Assembly (NCBI GenBank): GCA_963835465.1
Contig: CAWIFR010000001.1
Location: 434,001 to 498,000, forward strand
Reading direction: 5' to 3'
Length of the DNA: 64,000 nucleotides
Source of the DNA: Bog-756 sp963835465
GTDB taxonomy: Bacteria > Actinomycetota > Acidimicrobiia > Acidimicrobiales > RAAP-2
The notes beneath the pieces were generated by a model that was given only the letters and a program-made list of their open reading frames with translations, searched no databases and was not told the DNA's origin. Made by a program: the position numbers and the translations under genes. Positions 45,890 through 54,142 of this stretch are shown piece by piece; within the stretch, counting starts at the first letter, position 1, and every line of letters starts with the position of its first letter.

Positions 45890-46480
45890 TCACGTTGAGG
45901 GTGGCGATGACGAAGCGGGCACCACGGTGATGTTGATGGCGAACTCGCCCGCCTTGATCACGCCATTGGAGACCGACGACGTGCTGCCCGACTCGACCTG
46001 CACCGTCCACTGGGCGTTCTTGGCGGTGAAGAGCGATCCGGTGAGCGTGACGGTGGTCGACGGAGACCCCGACACCCCGGTGTCCGGCGTCGATCCGGAC
46101 CGGATGTTGCTCAGCGCGTAGCCGGCCGACTGGAACTTGGCCTGGTAGGCAGCCGTACCTGGAGCGATCGAACCGGTTACGGCGAAGCCCACGTCCCATT
46201 TGTTGTCGCCTCCGACCCCACCCAGTACCCGGGAGGCGTCCGGTGTCGGCACGCCGCTCGGGAACCCGGCCGGCAGCTGGCCATCCGAGGCCGAAAAGCT
46301 GTGCCCGAACACATTGCCGCTGACCCCGTGCTTGGACACGTGCAACCCGCACGCCGACAGGCTGACCCCGGCCACCACCATCGGAATCGCCCATCGCAGG
46401 GCCGGGTGGTGCGCCTCGTCTGACGCCCGGGGAACGACGGTAGCGACGTCAGTCCCGGATCCACCGTTGGTCCGAGCCAT
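45890..46480 (-). CDS. Lipoprotein, function unknown
   Basis: A 196-residue protein starting at ATG 46480, with AGGAGG 7 nt upstream. The signal region is ALRWAIPMVVAGVSLSAC with the lipobox LSAC. The mature part is Gly/Ser/Thr-rich, with LPAGFPSGVPTPDASRVLGG, NKWDVGFAVTGSIAPGTAAY and TVTLTGSLFTAKNAQWTVQV. It looks like a small beta-rich domain of the kind found in Acidimicrobiia and other actinobacterial lipoproteins. The function is unknown. Confidence 0.75.
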   Translation of the reverse strand: MARTNGGSGTDVATVVPRASDEAHHPALRWAIPMVVAGVSLSACGLHVSKHGVSGNVFGHSFSASDGQLPAGFPSGVPTPDASRVLGGVGGDNKWDVGFAVTGSIAPGTAAYQAKFQSAGYALSNIRSGSTPDTGVSGSPSTTVTLTGSLFTAKNAQWTVQVESGSTSSVSNGVIKAGEFAINITVVPASSSPPST

Positions 46481-46787
46481 CGGGCACCTCCTGGTGAGGT
46501 CCGGGGCGACGGCTCCGGACAGCGGTCGGTGAGACTCCAGCACACGGTACTGGTCCGCTTGCCCGGACGCAGGAAATCCGTCGGGCGGCCGGACGCCGTG
46601 TCGGCGTTCCGGACCACCTCTGGGATCATCCAGCTGTTCCCACCCGGAACGGCGAAGGTCAGGAAGAAGCCGTGTCGCTGCATTGGCGATCAGGTCCGTC
46701 GACCTGATCGTCCCGTATCGCCGCAACAAGGTGACCTCGGGTGGCCGGCGATCCCTGTGCACCGGGATCGTGGTGGTCGTCGGGCGG
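46481..46787. other. 307-bp spacer between methyltransferase and lipoprotein genes
   Basis: Both neighbours are read leftwards. The spacer holds the hairpin at 46687-46710, probably the methyltransferase terminator, and must carry the lipoprotein promoter. No open frame has protein character. Confidence 0.5.
46687..46710 (-). terminator. Perfect 10-bp hairpin after the methyltransferase gene
   Basis: CGATCAGGTC (46687-46696) pairs fully with GACCTGATCG (46701-46710) around CGTC. It lies 78 bp beyond the methyltransferase stop. No T tract follows, so it could also be a protein-binding palindrome. Confidence 0.45.
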
Positions 46788-47507
46788 CTAGGCCTTTCGA
46801 CGATAGGTGAAGTAGGCCTTGATCGAGCCGTCGCTCGGCGCCTCCCCACTGTCGCTTGTCTCCTCCAAGAGCGTGAACCGGCTGGACAGGGCAGACCTGA
46901 TCCGAGCCAGGTCCACGGCGAGCTCTCCGATCAGCTCGCGGTGGAGTTCGTAGCGCGAATCACCCAGGTGCTCGAAGATGCGGATGTCCCACTCCGACAG
47001 GCCGTTGCCGGTGAAGGAGACGTCCAGGATGTACACGTGCTGGTCGAAGTCGAAGACCCAGGGCGGCTCCTCTCCCAGCCGGCGCAGCTCGCCGATGGTG
47101 TTGACGTCGAAGATGAAGAGACCCCCCTCCACGAGGTGGTCGTAGACAGCTTCGAACAGCGACTGCCAGGCGTCGAAAGTGAGCAAGTGGTTGAGCGTGT
47201 CGAACACGCAGACCACGACGTCGAACCGCTCACCGAGCCAGAGATCGTCGATATTTCCCCGGAGCAACCGTGCCGAAGGCACCTTCTCGCTGGCCACCGC
47301 CAGCATCGCCGACGAGCGGTCAATCCCGGTAAGGGCTGGGTACGAGGCCAGCTCGGCCAGGATCGACCCCGTGCCACAGCCCAACTCCAGGATTGACGAC
47401 GTGCCCGGCAGGAAGCGCTCGATGCTGGAGCGGACCCGGGCCCCCCTCTCCGTCGGATCGTCCATCGCCGCGTCATAGAACCGGGCGAAACGGTCGTAAT
47501 CGGTCAC
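46788..47507 (-). CDS. SAM-dependent methyltransferase
   Basis: A 239-residue class I methyltransferase. Motif I is SILELGCGTGSILAEL, motif II LTGIDRSSAMLAVAS, and motif IV ERFDVVVCVFDTLNHLLTF. The later LVEGGLFIFDVNTIGELRRL is typical of a small-molecule methyltransferase related to the YqeM/CypM type. The start GTG 47507 is where the family-like YDRFARFYDAAMDDP begins. The substrate is unknown. Confidence 0.88.
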   Translation of the reverse strand: MTDYDRFARFYDAAMDDPTERGARVRSSIERFLPGTSSILELGCGTGSILAELASYPALTGIDRSSAMLAVASEKVPSARLLRGNIDDLWLGERFDVVVCVFDTLNHLLTFDAWQSLFEAVYDHLVEGGLFIFDVNTIGELRRLGEEPPWVFDFDQHVYILDVSFTGNGLSEWDIRIFEHLGDSRYELHRELIGELAVDLARIRSALSSRFTLLEETSDSGEAPSDGSIKAYFTYRRKA

Positions 47508-47661
47508 GCCGCCACCGTGCCACAGACCGTGCCCGGGCGGAAGCGACAGGAGCGCGTGCCACGGGCGTCGACGAGGACGTGTGACCACCGGACCCCTAGG
47601 TCACGGTCGTCCCCTTGGGCTTCCGCCCCAGGCCCGGGGCGCCTCGGGGTTCGGTCCGCCC

Positions 47662-48636
47662 TCAGTCTGGCGACTGGAGGCGAGGAAAGGATGAGCCGGG
47701 GGCCACGTAACGGGCGGCCAACTCTCCCAGCACCGCCTCGCACTGCTCCGCACAGGCGGAAATGATCTCGGCCACCGGCCGGACGGCATCGATGCGTCCG
47801 GCGACCTGACCACCCAGGGCGATCCCCGCCGACAGATCTCCTCCGAAATAGACGTCCCGGACCGTGCCGAACGATGCCATGGCGTTGTGGTCATGATCGA
47901 ACTCGAGACGCTCGGTGTGGGGTGTCCGAAGTGCCCGCAGCCCAGGCGAGGTGTGGCTGTTCAGGAATACCGTGTCCGTCTCGGCGGCCTCGATGATGGT
48001 CTGCTTCCAGTTGGCGTGGACCGGTGACTCGACCGAGGACACCATGGCCGTGCCCAACTGCACACCTTCGGCCCCGAGGGCGAAGGCGGCGGCCATGGTC
48101 CGGCCGTCCAGGAACCCCCCGGCGGCGATGACGGGGAGGTCCACGGCTTTGGTCACCAGTGGGAGCAGGACCATGGTCGACACCGGCCTCGGGTTCTTGA
48201 ATCCTCCGCCCTCACCACCCTCCACGATCAGCCCGTCGACCCCGGCGGCGACAGCCTTCTCCGCCGCCCGCAATGTGGGGACCACGTGGAAGACGGTCAA
48301 GCCCGCATCCTTCAGCTGCGACGTGTAGCGGGTGGGGCTCCCCGCGGAGGTGGTGACGAAGCGGACCCCCTGGGCGATCACGAACTCCACGATCACCGTG
48401 GGGTCAGAGACGAACGCCTGGGCGATGTTGACCCCGAACGGCCGGTCGGTGAGGTCCTTCATCTTGGCAATCTCGTCCCGGACATTGTCGAGCTCGCCCG
48501 ACGACGTCTCGATGATCCCCATGGCTCCTGCGTTGGACACGGCCGAAGCCAGGCGGGACCGGGCGATCCAGCCCATCGGGGCCTGCACGATCGGGATCTC
48601 GACGCCGAGCAGCTCCGTCACACGGTTGGTCAGCAC
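47662..48636 (-). CDS. Nitronate monooxygenase family protein
   Basis: A 324-residue FMN-dependent TIM-barrel protein: PIVQAPMGWIARSRLASAVS, FGVNIAQAFVSDPTVIVEFV, VDGLIVEGGEGGGFKNPRPV (FMN phosphate region), LPVIAAGGFLDGRTMAAAFA and GAEGVQLGTAMVSSVESPVH. These enzymes oxidise nitronates. Some relatives are enoyl reductase-like, so the substrate is not certain. GTG 48636 matches the usual N-terminus. It diverges from the desaturase gene at 48827. Confidence 0.88.
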   Translation of the reverse strand: MLTNRVTELLGVEIPIVQAPMGWIARSRLASAVSNAGAMGIIETSSGELDNVRDEIAKMKDLTDRPFGVNIAQAFVSDPTVIVEFVIAQGVRFVTTSAGSPTRYTSQLKDAGLTVFHVVPTLRAAEKAVAAGVDGLIVEGGEGGGFKNPRPVSTMVLLPLVTKAVDLPVIAAGGFLDGRTMAAAFALGAEGVQLGTAMVSSVESPVHANWKQTIIEAAETDTVFLNSHTSPGLRALRTPHTERLEFDHDHNAMASFGTVRDVYFGGDLSAGIALGGQVAGRIDAVRPVAEIISACAEQCEAVLGELAARYVAPGSSFPRLQSPD

Positions 48637-48826
48637 CCAGGAATCTTGGCACGGCGATCCGGGGCGGCCCGGGAGCGACGGCCGCAGGGGCAGGGGCACA
48701 CGGGGCGCCGCCCCCCCTCGGCAGGTGCCGAGTAGAGTCGGTGGTGATCACGTGACCCCCTGAGGACATCGGGCAAGGCGGTGCATCAAGCGCCTCGGCG
48801 CTGTTGGCGCCGACCCGGGAGGATCC

Positions 48827-49765
48827 GTGAAGTCCGTCGTAGCCCCACTCGAGCCGCTGAACGCGCTCGACCCCTGCCACCTGCCCGACCAGGAGCCGGC
48901 CGTGGTGCATGCCAGTCAGAAGCTGGTGACCGTAGCCATCGTGGCCGGGCCGGCCGTGGCTCTCGCCGTCCTCATCCCGCTGCTGTGGGGACGCGCCGTC
49001 AACCTCTCGGATTTGGTGCTCGGCCTCGCGCTGTACGTGCTGACCGGCTTCGGCATCACCGTCGGCTTCCACCGGCTGTTCACCCATCGGGCGTTCGGGC
49101 CCCGGCGGGCTCTCAAGATCACCCTGGCCGTCCTGGGTTCGATGGCCGTGGAGGGCTCGCTCACCAGCTGGGTGGCCACCCACCGCCGGCACCACATGTT
49201 CAGCGACGGTCCGGGTGACCCCCACTCCCCCCATCGCTACGGCGACCGCGGGGCTGCCTTGCTGCGGGGACTGGCCTTCTCGCACCTCGGCTGGCTATTC
49301 GTATCGGATGCGTCCAGTGCCACGCGCTACGCGCCCGACATGTTGCGGGACCCGGACATCCAGCGCATCGACCGGCTCTTCCCGGTCCTCGCCGTGAGCT
49401 CCCTGGCCATTCCGTTGGGCATCGGGTACGCGCTCTCCGGCACGCTGGCTGGGGCGCTGACGGCGTTGCTCTGGGCCGGCTTGGTCCGCATGGCCCTGCT
49501 CCACCATGTGACCTGGTCGGTGAACTCGCTGTGCCACACCTTCGGACCCCGTACGGAGCTCGCCACCGACCGCAGCACCAATCTCCGGGCCCTGGCCGTG
49601 GTGTCCCTGGGCGACAGCTGGCACAACGTCCATCACGCCCATCCGTCGTGGGCCCGTCACGGCGCCGGTCAGGGCATGGTGGATCCGTCGGCTTGGCTCA
49701 TCCGTCGCTTCGAGCAGCTGGGCTGGGCTACCCGGGTCCGCTGGCCCACCGCTGCCGTCGGCTGA
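48827..49765 (+). CDS. Acyl-CoA/fatty-acid delta-9 desaturase
   Basis: A 312-residue membrane di-iron desaturase. The three His boxes are HRLFTH, HRRHH and HNVHH, in the proper order among four hydrophobic helices (KLVTVAIVAGPAVALAVLIP, LVLGLALYVLTGFGITVGF, ALTALLWAGLVRMALLHHV and others). WSVNSLCHTFG and GDSWHNVHHAHPSWARHG are typical of stearoyl-type enzymes. It introduces a cis double bond in saturated acyl chains and so adjusts membrane fluidity. GTG 48827 follows GGGAGG. Confidence 0.94.
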   Translation: MKSVVAPLEPLNALDPCHLPDQEPAVVHASQKLVTVAIVAGPAVALAVLIPLLWGRAVNLSDLVLGLALYVLTGFGITVGFHRLFTHRAFGPRRALKITLAVLGSMAVEGSLTSWVATHRRHHMFSDGPGDPHSPHRYGDRGAALLRGLAFSHLGWLFVSDASSATRYAPDMLRDPDIQRIDRLFPVLAVSSLAIPLGIGYALSGTLAGALTALLWAGLVRMALLHHVTWSVNSLCHTFGPRTELATDRSTNLRALAVVSLGDSWHNVHHAHPSWARHGAGQGMVDPSAWLIRRFEQLGWATRVRWPTAAVG

Positions 49766-49801
49766 GGCAACCGTGTCGGCGACACCGGTGGTCCATCCCG
49801 C

Positions 49802-50053
49802 TCACCCAGCGGCGGCCCTTCGACGCAGAGGCGGGAGCGTCGGCGGCGGCTGGCGGCGGGCCGGCAGCTCGGCCAGCAGCTGGGTGGTGACCTCTGCCAC
49901 TCGGAGCACGGCCCGCTCAAAGGCCTCCTCGGTCTGGGCCGAGGTCGATTGGACGCCACTGACCTTGCGGACGAACTGACGGGCGGCTGCCTCGATCTCG
50001 ACCTCGGTGGGCGGGGGGTCGAGGCCGCGGAGGGTGGTGATGTTCCGGCACAT
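49802..50053 (-). CDS. DUF2277 family protein
   Basis: An 83-residue protein that opens with MCRNITTLRGLDPPPTEVEI, the hallmark of DUF2277. It continues AARQFVRKVSGVQSTSAQ and ends in an Arg/Pro-rich tail. The family is widespread in bacteria and uncharacterised. It is convergent with the desaturase gene. Confidence 0.9.
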   Translation of the reverse strand: MCRNITTLRGLDPPPTEVEIEAAARQFVRKVSGVQSTSAQTEEAFERAVLRVAEVTTQLLAELPARRQPPPTLPPLRRRAAAG

Positions 50054-50160
50054 GACGCCCAGGCTAGGGGCGTGCGAGCCGACCTGCGGCCACTGGCACG
50101 AACCGCCCGGGAGCGAGCGCCGTGGTCACCATCAGGCAGGGACCGACGACGACCGGATGG

Positions 50161-51153
50161 TCAAGCCAGGAGGCCGGCCACGTCGGCCCGCTCCCCCTCC
50201 AGCTCCTCGGTGGTGACCCGGATCCGATCGGTGGCAAACTCGTCGTGGGCGAGCCCTTCGACCACGGTCCAGCCGCCCGAGCCGTTCGTCCGCACCGGAA
50301 ATCCGAACTGCAGGCCCTCAGGCACCCCGTACTCGCCATTGGACGTCACGGCCAGGGACGTGAAGTCGTCGCCCGTCGTGGCGGTCCGGATGCTGTTCAC
50401 CGAGTCGATGGCTGCGTTGGCCGCCGACGCGGCCGAGGACAGGCCCCGAGCGTCGATGATGGCGGCGCCGCGCTTCTGGACCGTGGTGAGGAAGTCGCCC
50501 TGGAGCCAGGCGGTGTCATCGATGACCTCGGTCGCCGGCTTGCCCTCGATGAGGGCGTTGGCGTAATCGGGGAACTGGGTGGCGGAATGGTTGCCCCAGA
50601 TGGCCACATTGGTGACCGAGGCGACCGGGACGCCGGCCTTCTTGGCCAGCTGGGACTTGGCCCGGTTCTCGTCGAGACGGGTCATGGCGAACCAGCGGTC
50701 GGCTGGGACCTCGGGAGCGTTGGACCGGGCGATCAGGCAGTTGGTGTTGCAGGGATTGCCCACCACCAGGACGCGCACGTCGGAGGCGGCGTTGGCGGCG
50801 ATGGCCCTGCCCTGGGGGCCGAAGATCCCTCCGTTCACGGTCAGCAGGTCGCCCCGCTCCATGCCGGCTTTGCGGGGGATGGAGCCGACCAGGAGGGCCC
50901 ATGAGGTGCCGTCGAAGGCTGTGTTCAGATCGGTGGTGGTCACGATGTCGTCGACCAGGGGGAAGGCACAGTCGTCGATCTCCATCACCACTCCCTCCAG
51001 CGCCTTCATGCCCGGCTCGATCTCGAGCAGGCGGAGCACCACCGGCTGGTCCGGTCCCAGCAGCTGACCGGAGGCGATTCGGAACAGGAGGGAGTAGCCG
51101 ATCTGGCCGGCGGCCCCGGTGACGGTGACATGAACGGGAGGTTTGGCTGCCAT
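50161..51153 (-). CDS. mdh: Malate dehydrogenase
   Basis: A 330-residue NAD malate dehydrogenase of the cytosolic/type-2 class. The nucleotide fold is VTVTGAAGQIGYSLLFRIAS, with the mobile-loop Arg in LVGSIPRKAGMERGDLL. VVGNPCNTNCLIA, the catalytic and substrate-site TRLDENRAKSQLA, and IWGNHSATQFPDYANALI with the catalytic His follow. It interconverts malate and oxaloacetate in the TCA cycle. ATG 51153 is supported by TAGCCT 7 nt upstream. Confidence 0.96.
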   Translation of the reverse strand: MAAKPPVHVTVTGAAGQIGYSLLFRIASGQLLGPDQPVVLRLLEIEPGMKALEGVVMEIDDCAFPLVDDIVTTTDLNTAFDGTSWALLVGSIPRKAGMERGDLLTVNGGIFGPQGRAIAANAASDVRVLVVGNPCNTNCLIARSNAPEVPADRWFAMTRLDENRAKSQLAKKAGVPVASVTNVAIWGNHSATQFPDYANALIEGKPATEVIDDTAWLQGDFLTTVQKRGAAIIDARGLSSAASAANAAIDSVNSIRTATTGDDFTSLAVTSNGEYGVPEGLQFGFPVRTNGSGGWTVVEGLAHDEFATDRIRVTTEELEGERADVAGLLA

Positions 51154-51160
51154 GGTGCCG

Positions 51161-51166
51161 AGGCTA
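51161..51166 (-). promoter_or_regulatory. -10 element of mdh, leaderless type
   Basis: TAGCCT on the minus strand lies 7 nt before ATG 51153, with no ribosome binding site between. Confidence 0.5.
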
Positions 51167-51251
51167 ATGGGGATGCACCGCTTCGGTCCATGTCGAAGTG
51201 ACGCCGGGGTTCGAGCCGGCAACCGGTGGGTACGGCACGAGACCGGCCCTC

Positions 51252-51272
51252 ATCGGCCCGGTTCGGGCCGAT
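51252..51272. other. 9-bp perfect hairpin in the mdh/PKD spacer
   Basis: ATCGGCCCG and CGGGCCGAT pair fully around GTT. It is placed between two divergent promoters, where a terminator is not expected, so an operator or chance palindrome is possible. Confidence 0.4.
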
Positions 51273-51395
51273 CGGACCGGGCGGTGCGTCACCGTGCCGG
51301 TCCACCGTCCCCTGGCCATCGTCCTACGCAAGGTGACCGGAACATCGCTCCCTGTGGGGAGGCCATCACACGGGGTCGCGACATGGCAACTCCTG

Positions 51396-51424
51396 TTGAC
51401 CAGGCATCGCTTCCCGGTTACGTT
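51396..51424 (+). promoter_or_regulatory. Sigma-70-like promoter of the PKD protein gene
   Basis: TTGACC and TACGTT are separated by exactly 17 bp. The -10 ends 56 bp before ATG 51481, and AAGGATCC lies just before the start. This is the best -35/-10 pair in the window. Confidence 0.6.
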
Positions 51425-51480
51425 CCAGGCGAGTTACACCCTGGCAGCAAGGCCGATCAGCGACAACATAAGGATCCAAC

Positions 51481-53061
51481 ATGAACCGTTCCACGCGTTT
51501 GCGGACGCTCGTGGTCAGCACCTTCCTCGGACTCGGCTCGCTCGCCGCCATCGTCCTCCCCAGCACGGCCGGCGCCACACCGACCCCACCGCTGTTCACC
51601 CAGTGTCCCGCCGTGGGGCTCGACACCGGATGCCAGAGCCTGATCACCATCAGCCCCGCCGGCGTGGCCAGCGTGGCCACCGATCCCGGCCAGCCTGTCT
51701 ACGACACCACGGACGACTCCCTGATCGGCATCGTCAACCACTCCAACGCCCTGGTGGCCAGCGTATCCCTCACCGGCTCCAACGCCTTCGGCCTGGACGG
51801 TGACGGCCTGTGCACGGCCACGCCGACGCCATGCCCGTCACGCACGGCCTACGGACCCACCGGCTACGAGGGGCCGAGCACGGCGATCACGCCGTCGGGG
51901 TCGTCCAGCGGGACCGTCGGGTTCACTGGAAACCTGGCTCCCGGGGCGAGCCGCTACTTCAGCCTCGAGCAGCCCGGCTACAGCGTGACCTCGGTCAGCC
52001 TCCTCCCCAACGTGATCCTCTCCGCCTCACCGGTGGCCGGTACCGAGGGCGCTGCCTTCACCGGGCCCGTGGCCACCTTCACCGTTCCGCCCTCCACGTC
52101 GGTGCCCTCAGCGTTCACGGCCACCGTCAACTGGGGTGACGGCTCGACGAGTTCTGGGTCCATCACCCAGGCCACGAGCGGCGGGCCCTACACCGTGTCG
52201 GGGACCCACACCTACGCCGACGAAGGCACCTTCGCGACGGGCGTGACGGTCACCGACAACCAGCTGGCCCTCAACACCGCGACCGCCGCGGGCACGGCCA
52301 CCATCGCCGACGCCTCGATCACCGTGACCGGGACAACCGTCGCCCCCCAGACGACCAACGCCGCGTTCACGGTGCCGGTGGCCACCTTCACCGACGGCAA
52401 CCCGACGACCCCGCTCGGCGACTTCACCGCGTCCATCGACTGGGGCGACGGCACCACGAGTGCCGGGACGATCGCCTCGCCGGGCACTGTAGAGGGCGCC
52501 CATACCTACGCCAGCCACGGCACCTACTCGGTCAAGGTCACCGTCAGCGACAGTGGCGGCTCGTCGGGCTCGGCCACCGACACGGTGGACGTGGCCGACC
52601 TCGTGACCACCTGCTCGGGCTCGGGGTGCTCGGGATCCATCACCACACCGACCCAGTCGGTGGAGCTGAGCTCCCCCTCCACTACGGGAACCATCCAAAC
52701 CACCCTCGACCAGGGGTCCGGCGGCTTCACCTGTGGTGACCGGTTCCGGCACGCTCCCCAGACCACCACGGTCACCGACACCGGACTGGGGGCCAGCATC
52801 ACCTTCACGGTGACCTTCACCAACGCCAGCGTGCCCGGTCTGTGGTTCGTCCCCTTCGCCGTCTGTTACCAGTCGCAGACGCCGTTCAAGGACCTCTACG
52901 GCCACTCGGTGACCACCGGCCTGCTGCCCCTCTGCTCCCTGCCCTTCACCCACAGGCCGGTGGTGGCTCCGTGCGTCCAGTCGATCAGCGAGCTGCCCTT
53001 CAAGCTGGGCAAGGTCGTGGAGAAGATCGTGGTCCCGGCGGGAGACCCCCGCTACCACTGA
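51481..53061 (+). CDS. Secreted protein with two PKD-like domains
   Basis: A 526-residue exported protein in one clean frame. The signal peptide is residues 1-32 (LRTLVVSTFLGLGSLAAIVL then STAGA). The N-terminal region has Cys pairs (FTQCPAVGLDTGCQ, DGLCTATPTPCPS). Two PKD-type repeats follow: residues 180-275 (FTATVNWGDGSTSSGSI ... GTHTYADEGTFATGVTV) and 285-380 (FTASIDWGDGTTSAGTI ... AHTYASHGTYSVKVTV). A Cys-containing C-terminal domain (TCSGSGCSGSITTP, FAVCYQSQTPFKDLYGHS) has no match I recognise. PKD domains are protein or carbohydrate binding modules of the cell surface. There is no LPxTG or membrane anchor, so it is probably released. Confidence 0.8.
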   Translation: MNRSTRLRTLVVSTFLGLGSLAAIVLPSTAGATPTPPLFTQCPAVGLDTGCQSLITISPAGVASVATDPGQPVYDTTDDSLIGIVNHSNALVASVSLTGSNAFGLDGDGLCTATPTPCPSRTAYGPTGYEGPSTAITPSGSSSGTVGFTGNLAPGASRYFSLEQPGYSVTSVSLLPNVILSASPVAGTEGAAFTGPVATFTVPPSTSVPSAFTATVNWGDGSTSSGSITQATSGGPYTVSGTHTYADEGTFATGVTVTDNQLALNTATAAGTATIADASITVTGTTVAPQTTNAAFTVPVATFTDGNPTTPLGDFTASIDWGDGTTSAGTIASPGTVEGAHTYASHGTYSVKVTVSDSGGSSGSATDTVDVADLVTTCSGSGCSGSITTPTQSVELSSPSTTGTIQTTLDQGSGGFTCGDRFRHAPQTTTVTDTGLGASITFTVTFTNASVPGLWFVPFAVCYQSQTPFKDLYGHSVTTGLLPLCSLPFTHRPVVAPCVQSISELPFKLGKVVEKIVVPAGDPRYH

Positions 53062-53089
53062 GCGGTAGCCGACGGCCCGGCCGCTGCCT

Positions 53090-53723
53090 TCAGCCCACTG
53101 CGCCAGCCAGGGCAGGCGCGGCCAGTCCCCGCCGCGGCTCGACGATGCCGTCGATCAACCCGTAGGCCATCGCCTCCTCGGGCGTCATGAAGTAGTCCCG
53201 GTCGATGTCGGCCGCCACCTGCTCCACCGAGCGACCGCTGTGGTGGGCGATGATCTCGGCCATGCGCCGGGTGAGGGCCAACACCTCCCGCAGCTGGATC
53301 TCCATGTCGGAGGGCGCGCCGCGGGTGCCGGCACTCCCCTGGTGGATCATGATGCGGCGCGTTGGGCAGGGCCAGGCGCTTCCCCGGCGCGCCACCGCAC
53401 AGCACCATGGCCGCCGCCGACATCCCCATGCCCACGCAGATGGTAGACACGTCGGGTCGCACGTGCTGGATGACGTCGTAGATGGCCATGCCGGCGTAGG
53501 CCACCCCGCCCGGTGAGTTGATGTACAGCGAGATGTCCTTTTCCGGATCCTGGGCCTCGAGATAGAGCATCTGCGAGACGATGAGGTTGGCCACCTGGTC
53601 ATCAACCTCCTGGCCCAGGAAGACGATGCGCTCACGCAGCAGCAGGGAGTAGATGTCGAAGGCCCGCTCGCCGCGGCTCGACTCCTCCAGCACCGTGGGG
53701 ACGAGAGTATGGGCAAGGGTCAT
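53090..53723 (-). CDS. clpP: ATP-dependent Clp protease proteolytic subunit, one frameshift
   Basis: About 211 residues. It begins VPTVLEESSRGERAFDIYSL and LLRERIVFLGQEVDDQVANL, the usual ClpP N-terminus. The catalytic Ser lies in CVGMGMSAAAMVL, the His in RIMIHQGSAG and the Asp in DIDRDYFMTPEEAMAYGLID. All three triad residues are present, although the Ser loop GMGMSAAAM differs from the common GQAASMGA. One break lies near 53355-53362, right before the His segment. It is divergent from the XRE gene across a spacer with a 30-bp palindrome and faces away from the inactive paralogue at 54139. Confidence 0.88.
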
Positions 53724-53775
53724 CGGGGTCCTCCCTGCTGGGCCGGAGCCGGCCGTTCCGGCCCGGTTACATCGT

Positions 53776-53805
53776 CCATGGTATCTCATTGATGAGATAC
53801 CATGG
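53776..53805. promoter_or_regulatory. Perfect 30-bp palindrome in the clpP/XRE divergent promoter
   Basis: Arms of 14 bp (CCATGGTATCTCAT / ATGAGATACCATGG) are separated by TG. A further half site GCGATACC ends at 53815. The palindrome sits 52 bp from the clpP start and 61 bp from the XRE start, so a dimer bound here could control both. The XRE protein is the obvious candidate ligand. Confidence 0.75.
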
Positions 53806-53866
53806 AAGCGATACCTTAGTGGCGACCCCGGGAGACCCGCGTCGTGCCGACCAGGAGAGGGACGAG

Positions 53867-54142
53867 ATGAGTGAGCGGCGCCATCCGACGGTGTTCCCCG
53901 GCTTCCGTGAGATGTCGGAGCGCCGGAGGGCCCTGAGCGACGAACTGGTCGAGCGGCGGCGGGCCCTCGGCCTGTCCCAGACCCAGGTGGCGGCACGCAT
54001 GGGCACCTCGCAGTCAGCGGTGGCCCGGATCGAGACCGGCACATCGGATGTCCTGATGTCGACCGTCGACCGCTATGCCACCGCGCTGGGCTGGCGGCTC
54101 GAGTGGTCCCTCGGTGATCCCGAACCGGGAGCGCCCCGGTGA
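53867..54142 (+). CDS. XRE family helix-turn-helix regulator
   Basis: A 91-residue protein. After a charged N-terminus (RRRALSDELVERRRALG), an XRE/Cro helix-turn-helix covers about residues 37-66: LSQTQVAARMGTSQSAVARI then ETGTSDVLMSTVDRYATALG. ATG 53867 follows GGGACGAG. Its stop overlaps the GTG of the ClpP-like gene (GTGA), so the two are co-translated. The palindrome at 53776-53805 is a likely operator. The fold also occurs in antitoxins, but no toxin gene is adjacent. Confidence 0.85.
   Translation: MSERRHPTVFPGFREMSERRRALSDELVERRRALGLSQTQVAARMGTSQSAVARIETGTSDVLMSTVDRYATALGWRLEWSLGDPEPGAPR

Larger units (their letters stand above)
51154..51480. other. Divergent promoter region between mdh and the PKD protein gene
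   Basis: It contains the leaderless -10 of mdh, a 9-bp hairpin at 51252-51272 and a consensus-like promoter at 51396-51424 for the secreted protein. No small gene is evident. Confidence 0.55.

Noticed and set aside
53867..54142. XRE protein as antitoxin of a toxin-antitoxin pair
   Set aside because: The adjacent gene is clearly ClpP-like and no toxin-sized gene is coupled to it.
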